Origin: Hydrocarboniphaga daqingensis
Lineage (GTDB): Bacteria; Pseudomonadota; Gammaproteobacteria; Nevskiales; Nevskiaceae
Assembly (NCBI RefSeq): GCF_900129825.1
Contig: NZ_FQWZ01000006.1
Coordinates: 237,990-301,989 of the forward strand
Length of the DNA stretch: 64,000 nt
Direction of reading: 5' to 3'
Under the pieces are notes generated by a model. That model had not been told where the DNA came from. It made no database searches and saw only the letters and a program-made list of their open reading frames with translations. Below, in pieces: positions 29,123-38,000 of this stretch. The translations under genes and the position numbers were made by a program. Every line of letters starts with the position of its first letter. The stretch's first letter is position 1.

Positions 29123-29193
29123 ACCCAACATCAGCCGCGGACTAGCCGTAGCAAAGCGGAGGCAAGTCCGCGGCTGGAGCGACATTGTTAAGA
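29123..29193 (-). repeat. attC-like integron recombination site
   Basis: On the minus strand the 71-bp site starts TCTTAACAATGTCGCTCCAG, very like the classic attC start (TAACAATTCGTTCAAGCCG). It has a perfect 12-bp pair CAGCCGCGGACT/AGTCCGCGGCTG as the L boxes and ends GTTGGGT, a full match to the GTTRRRY consensus. The R'' box TCTTAAC is one base from RYYYAAC. The stop codon TAA of the adjacent gene lies inside it, as is common for integron cassettes. Confidence 0.72.
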
Positions 29194-29937
29194 GCTTGGA
29201 TCGGTTGGCGCAGGGCTTTCGCCGCTCGGATTAACAGGCTTGTCTTCGGCAGTGGGAGCGTCCGATGTCGAGGGTGTGGTGACTGAGGGAATGGACGCTG
29301 GAGGGGCTTCGGGTTTGTGCTGACCGTCAGTTGATGAGGAGGCGCTATCCTGGAACTTCAAAACATCTCTCAGTAACTGATTCGTATCCAACGGTTTGAA
29401 TGCGCGAGGAGCATCTTCCTGGGGCTCCGATTGTTTGTAGAGCAGAGGTATTTCTTTCTCGATGAGTGATGCAGCTGAGTTAAATACACTCATTTGATAT
29501 TCAAGAAGCTGTCTTTCGTTTATGGCGCCATTCATATACATCTGACAGACGAAATATGAGTTGGCCAAAAACAGCTGCATACCTTGTGTTCTTCTGTTTA
29601 AGACCGAGTTTGAACTGGCAGCCGCCATAATGGCGCCAATCTTCGCCGTAACTTCACTAGGCAAATCCGCTTCGGCGGTTGCCTGAAAAAAACGAGAAAT
29701 ATCTGAGCCAACTTCAGTTGGAGCTTCAGCGCAGAATCTGTTGCGATAGAAATTTACAAGAACTACTCGACGTTCTGGCGTCAATGAGAGCGTGCCGACC
29801 ATGCCAGGAGAAAAAACGGATGCGTTTAGCTTTTCCTCAATGACTGGTCTCTCTAGCGGCGGTGTGAAGTATGCGCACCCATGCATAAGCAGGCACACCA
29901 AACCGACGCTAGCAACCTTGACTGCATGTAGATACAT
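29188..29937 (-). CDS. Predicted lipoprotein, cassette-like gene
   Basis: The 249-aa protein has a signal peptide with lipobox LLMHGC (lipidated Cys21), so it is probably anchored in an envelope membrane. A helical domain (about 40-195) is followed by a Pro/Ser/Thr-rich low-complexity tail (about 205-249). No known family is recognised. GGGGGAG precedes the ATG. Base composition is more A/T-rich than chromosomal neighbours. Its TAA stop lies inside the attC-like site downstream, so it is probably a mobile gene cassette. Function unknown. Confidence 0.8.
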   Translation of the reverse strand: MYLHAVKVASVGLVCLLMHGCAYFTPPLERPVIEEKLNASVFSPGMVGTLSLTPERRVVLVNFYRNRFCAEAPTEVGSDISRFFQATAEADLPSEVTAKIGAIMAAASSNSVLNRRTQGMQLFLANSYFVCQMYMNGAINERQLLEYQMSVFNSAASLIEKEIPLLYKQSEPQEDAPRAFKPLDTNQLLRDVLKFQDSASSSTDGQHKPEAPPASIPSVTTPSTSDAPTAEDKPVNPSGESPAPTDPSS

Positions 29938-30040
29938 AACTCCCCCTGTGTGACGGTAAAATCCTTACATCCGCACTAAGCGGCTGGGTTGCAGCACCAA
30001 AGCGAAGGAAAGCGGCTCGGCTAGAGTGCGTCTTTGGCCG

Positions 30041-30445
30041 TCATCTCGCCGTGACTATCTGAGCAATGATTGCGCCTACTGACAAAGCTAGCGCCACAAG
30101 CGAAATCCCCAACGACCACATGAACTTAGAGTGCTCCTGATTTTGACGAGCCAAGATAGCTGCAAGGTAAGGCAAGTTGATTGCGTGACGCAGTTCTCCG
30201 GCCCGTGGCGCAAACAAGTGAACAGCGGCGTTCCCCCCGGTCCTATATTGATACTTATGATCTAGATAGGAATAGAGATAACCAAATAGAATGTGCTTGT
30301 TGCAGCCCAGCTTTTTCGCGACCGATTCAACATCGATTTCCACCCAAACCTTTCCGACGCCCTGCCCTTCGACCGGGAATGAGGTCTCATACATGCTGTA
30401 AATGCAGCGGAGGACCTCTCTTTCAGTCGGAATATAATTTGGCAT
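30041..30445 (-). CDS. Hypothetical protein with C-terminal membrane helix, cassette-like gene
   Basis: The 134-aa protein has an N-terminal soluble part (about 1-100; TEREVLRCIYSMYETS) that may be a small helical or winged-helix domain, and one membrane segment near the C-terminus (SLGISLVALALSVGAIIAQI). I start at ATG 30445 (MPNYIPTER), 8 nt past the attC-like site; an upstream ATG at 30460 lies inside that site and adds residues encoded by it. A/T-richer than the flanks. No family recognised. The 100-nt gap to the next gene shows no convincing attC. Confidence 0.65.
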   Translation of the reverse strand: MPNYIPTEREVLRCIYSMYETSFPVEGQGVGKVWVEIDVESVAKKLGCNKHILFGYLYSYLDHKYQYRTGGNAAVHLFAPRAGELRHAINLPYLAAILARQNQEHSKFMWSLGISLVALALSVGAIIAQIVTAR

Positions 30446-30448
30446 GAC

Positions 30449-30517
30449 GGCTAACGGCATGGCTCTGCCGCGGAACAGCCGTGAGGCCGTGCTGTCGGCT
30501 GGAACCGCTGGTTAGAT
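30449..30517 (-). repeat. Second attC-like site
   Basis: On the minus strand the site begins ATCTAAC (a full match to RYYYAAC) and ends GTTAGCC (GTTRRRY with one mismatch), with imperfect inner arms (TTCCAGCCGACAGC and complementary GCTGTTCCGCGG pieces) around a short loop. The TAA stop of the upstream gene (30514-30512) lies within the R'' box, the same arrangement as at 29188. The pairing is less perfect than in the site at 29123. Confidence 0.6.
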
Positions 30518-30823
30518 GCCTTCCCAGCCACGCGCTTTTGCCTCTGCAAGAAGCATTGAAAGCTCTTTCGCTGGAATCATCAACGAGTATTGCCCGAAAA
30601 CCCACTTGCCCTTTCGGCCTGGTTTATGGCCACTCATGTAGTAAGTGAAACGGTATTCAGTACGTTGATCTGCCTCCCATTTCATTTTCTGGAAGTAGAT
30701 CAGCTTTCCTAAGCCAAATGGGATGACTATTTCGTCTTCGACATGGAATGCGACTTTCTCGCCGGAGATCGACTTGATCACCCGACGCTTGCCCTTGCTG
30801 TTGGGATATGGAAGGCCACTCAT
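30512..30823 (-). CDS. Small hypothetical protein, cassette-like gene
   Basis: The 103-aa soluble basic protein, likely beta-rich, contains KRRVIKSISGEKVAFHVEDE, YRFTYYMSGHKPGRKGKWVFGQY and a C-terminal helix (AKELSMLLAEAKARGW). No signal peptide, no membrane segment, no recognised family. Its stop codon overlaps the R'' box of the attC-like site that follows, which supports a gene-cassette origin. Upstream (30824-31408) no integrase or attI is visible. Confidence 0.68.
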   Translation of the reverse strand: MSGLPYPNSKGKRRVIKSISGEKVAFHVEDEIVIPFGLGKLIYFQKMKWEADQRTEYRFTYYMSGHKPGRKGKWVFGQYSLMIPAKELSMLLAEAKARGWEGI

Positions 30824-31408
30824 GGCATCCAGCTAGTATTCGGCATCAGAAGGGACGGCCATCACGGCACACCTCGCAGCGTCGTTATCAGCATCTTTCT
30901 CATCTGATTGATTTTCCCTTGGCTAGTCCTTGAAAAAGTCCTTTGCCGAATCAGGCGAAAGCATTACACGCCAAATCCGCAGGGCCGTAGGGCCGTTTAC
31001 TCAACCGTAGCCATCCCTTGCATCAAAGCGAACAAATCTAAGGGTCGTACGTCGACTGGATCGAGTGGTTAATCTGATCACGACAAACGGCGCGCGTAAT
31101 GTGACGGGTTTCGCAGAATTGCAGATGGCGTCTGCTTGCTTGCAGCTGATGCGCAATGACGATTGCTTCTTTCGGTAGGACCTATCCAAATCGCGCGGTA
31201 TAAGCCGCGAAGTTGGGTGCAGTAGAGATGAGCGGCCGTTACGGGCTCAAACGCTGATAAGGGGAATGCGCTAGTTAACCGGGCGTCGATCCGCGGCCGC
31301 CGCTGCAGGGTGAAGTCAGTTGGTTCGCGACAAGTCTGTCGACGACAGCCGCACCCTTGCGGTGCGGCGACCCTGCTGAGCCGATCCCGGCCCAGCGTGC
31401 AGCTCTCT
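30824..31408. other. 585-nt spacer at the right edge of the accessory island
   Basis: No gene with convincing codon use or family similarity; short frames on both strands look random. The base composition shifts from A/T-richer (left) to G/C-rich (right), so the island boundary probably lies here. A perfect 8-bp hairpin sits at 31348-31368. No integron integrase or tRNA was seen. Confidence 0.5.
31348..31368. terminator. Hairpin GCCGCACC-cttgc-GGTGCGGC
   Basis: An 8-bp perfect stem with a 5-nt loop, 41 nt beyond the stop of the minus-strand tldD-linked gene. It is placed like a terminator but lacks a T-run on the minus strand. Confidence 0.4.
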
Positions 31409-32014
31409 CTACCGCCCAACCTCCGCCGACACCGCCTCACTCGCCGCCCGCAGCATCGGCTGCAGTCGGCGTTCGGCCTCGGCAAGTTCAGCGTATTGGT
31501 TGGAGCGCAGTCGCAGGTACCGTTCGCCGTCGTTGAAGTCGGTCTGGATCGTGGCGGTGGCGTAGGTGCGCAGTAGGTCGGCGTAGGCGTCTTGTTCGTC
31601 GTACAGCGCCGACAGCGTCAGCAGCGTGGGTACTTGCAGGCGTGGCAGCACTTGGCTGACCAGCGCGGAGTCGTAGGCGGCGCGGGAGAAGCGGACGGCG
31701 GCGCTGCGCTGGCGGGCGGCGTCGGGGAAGATGAATTCGCCGGTCTTTTGGAAGGTTTGCGACGAGTCGCGGAACGCGATCGCCATTGCGTCCTGATACG
31801 CGAGCGCTTCGTCGATGGCGGTGGCGTTGGCCTTGATTTCCTGCACCAGCGCGATCAGCACGTTCTGCGTCAGCGCGCGCTTTTCACGGTTGTCGCGCCA
31901 GTCGTCGAGCGCCAGCGCCAGCAGCACGCTGCCGATGACCATCAGCATGTCGAACGCGACGCGGCCCAAGCCGAGCCGGCGCGGCGCGACGGCGGCGGCG
32001 CCCTCGCTGCTCAC
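31409..32014 (-). CDS. Hypothetical inner-membrane-anchored protein
   Basis: The 201-aa protein has one membrane helix near the N-terminus (about 19-40, VAFDMLMVIGSVLLALALDDW) followed by a long helical periplasmic or cytoplasmic domain (coiled-coil-like NREKRALTQNVLIALVQEIKANATAIDEAL). It resembles small uncharacterised proteins of this order with a DDWRDNR motif right after the helix; function unknown. The GTG start overlaps the tldD stop as GTGA, so it is translationally coupled to TldD. It is the last chromosomal gene before the island. Confidence 0.78.
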   Translation of the reverse strand: MSSEGAAAVAPRRLGLGRVAFDMLMVIGSVLLALALDDWRDNREKRALTQNVLIALVQEIKANATAIDEALAYQDAMAIAFRDSSQTFQKTGEFIFPDAARQRSAAVRFSRAAYDSALVSQVLPRLQVPTLLTLSALYDEQDAYADLLRTYATATIQTDFNDGERYLRLRSNQYAELAEAERRLQPMLRAASEAVSAEVGR

Positions 32015-33453
32015 GCCTGAGTGCCGCCGACCGTGAGGCCGTCGATGCGCAGCGTCGGCTGGCCGACGCCGACCGGCACGCTCTGGCCTTCTTTGCCGCA
32101 GACGCCGACGCCACCGTCGAGCTTCAGATCGTGGCCGACCATGGACACGGCGCGCATCGCTTCCGGCCCGTTGCCGATCAGCGTGGCGCCCTTGACCGGC
32201 CGCGTGATCTTGCCGTCTTCGATCAGGTAGGCCTCGGACGCGCTGAACACGAAGTTGCCGCTGGTGATGTCCACCTGGCCGCCGCCGAAGTTCACCGCGT
32301 ACAAGCCGCGCGGCACGCTGCGGATGATCTCTTCCGGATCGTGCGGGCCGGCCAGCATGTAGGTGTTGGTCATCCGCGGCATCACCAGGCTGGCGAAGGA
32401 TTCGCGCCGGCCGTTGCCGGTGGGTTCCATGCCCATTAGCCGCGCATTCAAGGTGTCTTGCAGGTAGCCCTTGAGGATGCCGTTTTCGATCAGCGTGGTG
32501 CAGCGCGTCGGCGTGCCTTCGTCGTCGAGGTTCAGCGATCCGCGGCGGCCGGCAAGCGTGCCGTCGTCGACGATCGTGCAGTACTCGCTGGCGACCTTCT
32601 GGCCGATGCGGCCCGAATACGCCGAGCTGCCCTTGCGGTTGAAGTCACCTTCCAGCCCGTGGCCGACGGCTTCGTGCAGCAGCACGCCGGGCCAGCCCGG
32701 GCCGAGCACCACCGGCATGTTGCCGGCTGGCGCGGCGATCGAATCCAGCAGCGCAACAGCCTGGCGCACGGCTTCGCGTGCGTACTCTTCTGGATGCTGG
32801 CTGCCAGCAAAGTAATCGAGCGCGCTGCGCCCGCCGCCACCGACATGCGCCTGCTCGCGGCGGCCGTTGGCCTCGACGATCACGGTCACGTCCATGCGGA
32901 TCAGCGGCCGCACGTCGGCCGCAAGGCGCCCGTCGGTGCTGGCCATCACCACCACTTCGTAGTTCATCGCCAGCGCGCACATCACCTGCTTTACGCGCGG
33001 ATCGGCGGCGCGCGCAGCGGCATCGGCGCGGCGCAGCAGCTGCAGTTTTTCCGGCGTGGGCAGCGTGTCCAGCGGGTTGATCGCCGGGTACAGCGCGCGG
33101 CCGGTGCTCTCGGTCAGCGCGCGCAGGCTGTGCGTGGCGCCGCGATCGACGATCGCACGCGCAGCCGTGGCCGCGTCCTGCAGCGCGTCGTAGCGCAGCT
33201 CTTCGGTGTAGGCCAAGCCTTGGCGGTCGCCCGACACGGCGCGCACGCCCACGCCCTGCTCCACGTTGTGGCTGCCGCTTTTGACGATGCCCTCTTCCAG
33301 CGACCAGTGCTCCGACTTGGAAAACTGGAAGTACAAGTCGGCGGCGTCGATGCCCGGCTTCATCAGGCCGTCGAGCACGCGGCTAAGGCGCGCTTCGTCG
33401 AGTTCGGCGGGGTTCAGCAGCGTGGCGCGGGCGACGTCGAGGGCAGTGCTCAT
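32011..33453 (-). CDS. tldD: Metalloprotease TldD
   Basis: The 480-aa U62-family protease works with PmbA/TldE on small peptides such as microcin B17 precursor and in antitoxin turnover. The zinc motif HEAVGHGLEGDFNRKG is intact. Other family blocks are GVGVRAVSGDRQGLAYTE at the N-terminus, YCTIVDDGTL, LNARLMGMEPTGNGRRE and the C-terminal SMVGHDLKLDGGVGVCGKEGQ. Normal length. The gene lies downstream of nit, yhdP and rng, the conserved gammaproteobacterial order; a PmbA partner is not in this window. Confidence 0.97.
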   Translation of the reverse strand: MSTALDVARATLLNPAELDEARLSRVLDGLMKPGIDAADLYFQFSKSEHWSLEEGIVKSGSHNVEQGVGVRAVSGDRQGLAYTEELRYDALQDAATAARAIVDRGATHSLRALTESTGRALYPAINPLDTLPTPEKLQLLRRADAAARAADPRVKQVMCALAMNYEVVVMASTDGRLAADVRPLIRMDVTVIVEANGRREQAHVGGGGRSALDYFAGSQHPEEYAREAVRQAVALLDSIAAPAGNMPVVLGPGWPGVLLHEAVGHGLEGDFNRKGSSAYSGRIGQKVASEYCTIVDDGTLAGRRGSLNLDDEGTPTRCTTLIENGILKGYLQDTLNARLMGMEPTGNGRRESFASLVMPRMTNTYMLAGPHDPEEIIRSVPRGLYAVNFGGGQVDITSGNFVFSASEAYLIEDGKITRPVKGATLIGNGPEAMRAVSMVGHDLKLDGGVGVCGKEGQSVPVGVGQPTLRIDGLTVGGTQA

Positions 33454-33518
33454 GGAATCTCGTCAGGTTTAATTGTTATTGATGATCGTAATGGGGGCGT
33501 GCCGGGCAGCGGCAAGCA

Positions 33519-34343
33519 TCACAGGCGCCGGTGCTTGAGCGCCGGCAGCGTGCTGCGCACCTGGCGCAAGCGGTCAAAGTCCAGATCAGCCAGCACCACG
33601 CCCGGCGTGTCGTCGGTGCGCTGCGCCAGGATCGCGCCCCAGGCATCGACGATCATCGTATGGCCCCAGGTGCGGCGGCCGCTGGCATGCGTGCCGCACT
33701 GGCCCGGCGCGATCACGAAGCACTGGTTTTCGATCGCGCGGGCGCGCAGCAGCGTTTCCCAATGCGCTTCGCCGGTTTTGTCGGTGAACGCGGCCGGAAT
33801 GCACAGCAGCTCGGCGCCGCGCTGCGCCAGCGCGCGATACAACTCCGGGAAGCGCAGGTCGTAGCAGACCGACAAGCCGAGCGCGCCGACGGCGGTCGGC
33901 ACGACCACGTAGGCCGGCTCGCCGGGCGCGATCGTGTTGGATTCGCGATAGCGCTCGACACGGTCGCCGCGGTCCACGTCCACGTCGAACAGATGAATCT
34001 TGTCGTAGCGGGCGATGCGCCGGCCGGCGCTGCTGTAGACCAGCGACGCGGCATAGACGCGCCCGGCGTCGCTGGGCACCGCCACCGGCACCGTGCCGGC
34101 AACGATCGCGATGCCGAGTTCGCGCGCGGTCTGCGCGAGGAAGTCTTGGATCGGCCCGCCGCCGTCGGGTTCGGCCAGCGCCAGCTTGTCGGCCTCGTGT
34201 GCGCCCATGAACGCGAAGTTTTCGGGCAGTGCCGCCAGCTTGGCGCCGGCAGCCGCCGCTTCGCCGAGCAGCGCGCGGGTATCGGCTAGGTTCTGCGCCA
34301 GATCGGCGCAGGTGTTGAGCTGGATCGCAGCGACGAGGGTCAT
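33519..34343 (-). CDS. Nitrilase-superfamily amidase (Nit/YbeM-like)
   Basis: The 274-aa carbon-nitrogen hydrolase has the full Glu-Lys-Cys triad: Glu41 (LPENFAFMG), Lys115 (YDKIHLFD) and Cys160 (SVCYDLRFPELYR). The sequence most resembles the Nit1/YbeM branch, which in E. coli and mammals acts as deaminated-glutathione amidase, repairing a side product of transaminases. This assignment is by motif only; an omega-amidase is the alternative. It sits between the PAP2 phosphatase and tldD, a standard place for this gene in the yhdP-nit-tldD cluster. Confidence 0.9.
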   Translation of the reverse strand: MTLVAAIQLNTCADLAQNLADTRALLGEAAAAGAKLAALPENFAFMGAHEADKLALAEPDGGGPIQDFLAQTARELGIAIVAGTVPVAVPSDAGRVYAASLVYSSAGRRIARYDKIHLFDVDVDRGDRVERYRESNTIAPGEPAYVVVPTAVGALGLSVCYDLRFPELYRALAQRGAELLCIPAAFTDKTGEAHWETLLRARAIENQCFVIAPGQCGTHASGRRTWGHTMIVDAWGAILAQRTDDTPGVVLADLDFDRLRQVRSTLPALKHRRL

Positions 34344-34439
34344 GCCGGTGGCGCACTCCGCTTGGGCCGCGCGGCGGTTCGCCCGCGGCAGCCGATCTTC
34401 GCATGCCGCAGCGTGCGCGCCTGCATCGGCCGGCTCAGC

Positions 34440-35027
34440 TCACGGCTGGCACAGCAGCGGCTGCATCCAGCCGGCGGCCAGACGCAACCAGGGTTCGATC
34501 GTGAAATGCGGCGTTGGCGTGGCCAGCGCAACGACGCCGACCAGCAGCAGCAACGCGGCCGCCCACCGATACGGCGGTCGGCGTCGGCCCTGATAGCGCC
34601 ACGCGAACACCGCCAGGCCCAGCGCACCGGCGATCAGCCCGGCCACCACTTCGCCCGGCGTGTGCGCATGGACGACCACGCGCGACACGCCGATCAGCAG
34701 CACCCAGGCGGCGATCGCCGCGCGAAACGTCCAGGCGCGCGCGCTGCGCCGGCCAGCCAATGCAATCACCGTGTAGCCGCCGTAGGCGATCGTCGCAAAC
34801 GCCGCATGGCCGCTGGGGCTGCGCAGCGCGATCCACGCTGGCGCACACGCGGCCAGATAGACCTTGGCCAGCGCCACCGTCAGCCCGACGCCGGCCACGC
34901 ACAAGCACCACCACAGCGCTGCAGCACGGCCCGCCGCGTGCCACAGCCACAGCGCGATCACCAGCGCGAACGGCGTCAGCAGCGCGATCGCGCCAAAGTG
35001 CGTCAGCAGCGACATTGCGGCGCTCAT
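34440..35027 (-). CDS. PAP2-superfamily membrane phosphatase, atypical active site
   Basis: The 195-aa integral membrane protein has about five to six hydrophobic helices. The PAP2 signature is only partly kept: C1 reads KVYLAACAP instead of KxxxxxxRP (Arg replaced by Ala), C2 SPSGH is intact, and C3 reads SRVVVHAHTPGE, with Glu for the usual Asp. The catalytic His residues of C2 and C3 are present. Relatives dephosphorylate undecaprenyl diphosphate or phosphatidic acid; with these changes the substrate is open. It is inserted between yhdP (27 nt) and nit. Confidence 0.78.
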   Translation of the reverse strand: MSAAMSLLTHFGAIALLTPFALVIALWLWHAAGRAAALWWCLCVAGVGLTVALAKVYLAACAPAWIALRSPSGHAAFATIAYGGYTVIALAGRRSARAWTFRAAIAAWVLLIGVSRVVVHAHTPGEVVAGLIAGALGLAVFAWRYQGRRRPPYRWAAALLLLVGVVALATPTPHFTIEPWLRLAAGWMQPLLCQP

Positions 35028-35054
35028 CGGGTCAGGCCCCGGCGCGGGCTGGGA

Positions 35055-38000
35055 TCATTCAGCGCGCTTCACCTGCGGGTTGTCCCAACTGCCGGTGACG
35101 CGATAGCTGAGCTGCGTGACTTGGTCGAGCGGCTTGTCGAGCACTTCTTGCGCGACCAGCGCGATCGCGCCCAGTGCCGGGCCGCCGAGCAGCAGCGCGC
35201 CCAGCGTGACGCCGCCGGACACGTCGGGATAAACCGTGATGCGCTGGTCGTAGTCGCGAGCCGCCAAGCCGATGCGACCGCGCAGGTCGATCTTCAGCGA
35301 CGGCGACTGGATCTGCAGGTCGTCGGTGCTGGCATTGCCGCCCGCTGCATTGAAGCGGCCCTTGGCGCGGTCAAAGCCCAGGCCTTTGGAGACGACGTCG
35401 CGAAAGTCCAGCAGCAGCCGGCGCGGCAGCGCCAGCACATTGAGCAGGCCGAGCACGCGTCCGGCGCCGGGTTCCACGGCGCTGAAGCTGCCGCGCTCCA
35501 GGTCCAGGTCGATATGGCCCTGGGCCTGGGCCAGTTCCAGCCCGGCTGCCGCCATCGGCCAGACCAGTTCGCCGGCAAAGCGGCTGCGTTGCGCGGTCAC
35601 GTTGCGGGCATAGCCAAAGCCGTCGAGCAGATCGCTGATGCTGCGCGTGTCGAGCACAAAGTTCAGCGACGCGGCCGAACCGGTGCCGCTGCGCCGCCAT
35701 TCGCCACTGCCTTCGAGGTCCACATCGGCGCCGCTGGCGCGCAGCTGGGTCAAGCGCTGGCCGGCGCCGATGCGCTCGCTGGCCAGCTGGAGATGGCCGG
35801 CGCGAACATCGCCGATACGCAGGTCTTCGACGTCGATATCCAGCGTCGGCAGACGCGTCGGGTCGAGCGGTTCGGCTGGCGGCACCGGGCCCGCCGCCGC
35901 AGCGGCGCCGGGTTCGTTCGACCGGCGCATCGCCGAGCGCACCTTGAGTTTGGACAGCCGCGCCACCAGGCCGCGCGACGGCGCGCTCTGCCAGTCGAGC
36001 GTGCCTTCGGCGCCATCGCCGGCGACGGTCGCCGACCAGCCGCCGTTGGCAGCCGGGCGATAGCCGATCTGCACGCCGCCGACGCTGTAGCCCTGGTAGT
36101 GCAGCTGATCGGCATGCAGCTCGATCGACTGCAGCCGCAGCGCATCGGGGCCGCTCGCCGTGTCGGCCACGACATCGCCGGCACGCTCGACGGTGCTGCG
36201 GCCCAGCGTGGCGATCCAGTCGCCCAATTCCAGCTCGTCGACGCGGCCGGTGACGTGCACGCCGGGCTGCGTCGGCGTCGGAATCCGGCCACTGCCGACG
36301 TCGACCAACACGCGACGCGCCTGCAGTGCGCCGCCATCGGCTGCGAGTAGTTCGATGCCGGCCGCAAGACGCTCGCCGTAACGCACCGTCAACGGCAGCG
36401 GCTGCGGTTCGGGCACGGTGCCGGCCGCGACTTCCACATCCGGCGCGCCGCTGCCGATCTGCACCGTCAGCGGCACCAGCTGGTCGGCCGGCTTGCCAAT
36501 CGGCGGCGGCAGGTCGACGTCGATGCCGCGCAGATCGCTGCTGACGATCAAGCCTTCGGACTGCGACCCGAGCACGATCTCGACGCGGTAATGGCTCTGG
36601 CCGCTCAAGTACGGCCGCAGCACGGCCGGCACGTAACGCGACAGGCGGCTGCCATCGGGCTGCAGTGTGTAATCGAATTCGGCGCTGAGCCGCGTGTTGC
36701 CGGCGGCGACCGGCGCCAGCGCGGCCGTGGCCGGCACGCCCAGGAAGCTGCCGGTCACGGCCGGCGCCGTGACGCCGTTGTTGTCGTAGGCCAACTCGCC
36801 TTCGAGCCCGACGAAGGGCTCGTCGAGCCCTTGATATTGCAGGTCGACGCCCTTGAGCCGGACCACGCCGCTGACGTCGGTGCGGGCCACTTCGCGCAGC
36901 GGAATCGTCAGCCGCACCGTGGTCGATGCAATGCCGCTGACCTGCGTGCGATTCAGCAGGCCGCTCAAGCGGCGGGCCAGCGGTGAGGCGCGCAGGAATT
37001 CGTAATAACGCGCGGCCTCGCCGTCGACCTCGCCGTCGATGGTCAGCACGGCGTCGCGGAAATCAGCAATCGTCGCGACCAGCTTTTCGATCCGGTTGCC
37101 GGCCAGCTTGCCGGATTCGCTGGTGATGCTCAGCCCGTTGCCAAGAAACTGCAGCCGCGCCGCCACTTGCTCCGCCGCCGGCCAGTCGGGCGAATACGCG
37201 AGCCGTGCATCGGCCACGTCGAGGTCGAGCTGGAACAAACCATCGCCGTCGCGGAACGGAAACTGCCGCAGCGGCCCCTGCAGCGTCAGCCGCCCTTGCG
37301 GCACGCGCCCGGCGACAATCGCGCGGTCGAGCCAGTCGTGCAGGTTGCGCGACCAGTACACCGGCATGTACGGCTTGAGCCGCACCGCATCGGCCGCCGA
37401 AAAACGCGCGCCGAGCTTGATCTGCGGCGAGGCGCCGGGCTCGGCCGGCAGTGTCAGCTGCAGGTCGCCCTCGCCTTGCGTGCCTTCCAGCGCCCAACCG
37501 AAGGCCGGCATCGACACCTGCCAGCCTTGCGCGTCGCGGGTCCAGTCGAGCGCACCGTCGAGGCGGTCGAAGCGCAGCGGCTGGGCAAACACGCGCGCGG
37601 CCTGCAGCTCGAACGGCTGGCCGGTCATCGCCAGTCGGCCGCCGGATTCGGTTGCGGACAGCTCGCCCTGCAAACCGGAAAACCCCGGCGCATCGTCCTT
37701 CGGCGCATAGCCCAGGCCGTCGAGCTGGGCGCGCAACGAGTAGCGCGGCGGCGCGTTGCCGCCAACGGTGCCGCGCCCGACCAGATGCCGCAGTTGCCCG
37801 GACACGCCGCCGAGCCGCGCCATCGACGGGTCATCGGCCAGCATCAGCCACGGCGCCAAGTCTTGCAGTCGCAGAAAGTCGGCGTCCGCTTGCAGCTCGC
37901 TGCCGCCACCGGCCTGCTGCCCCAGCGGCGTGTACTGCAGGTGCAGCCGCGTCGACGGCCAATCGCCGGAAGCGCCACTGAGTCGCAGTGCCGGCACTTC

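Noticed and set aside
29938..30040. A third attC site between the lipoprotein and the membrane-helix gene
   Set aside because: The spacer has only short pairings (CCAAAG/CTTTGG) and no matching RYYYAAC/GTTRRRY ends, so I do not call it.
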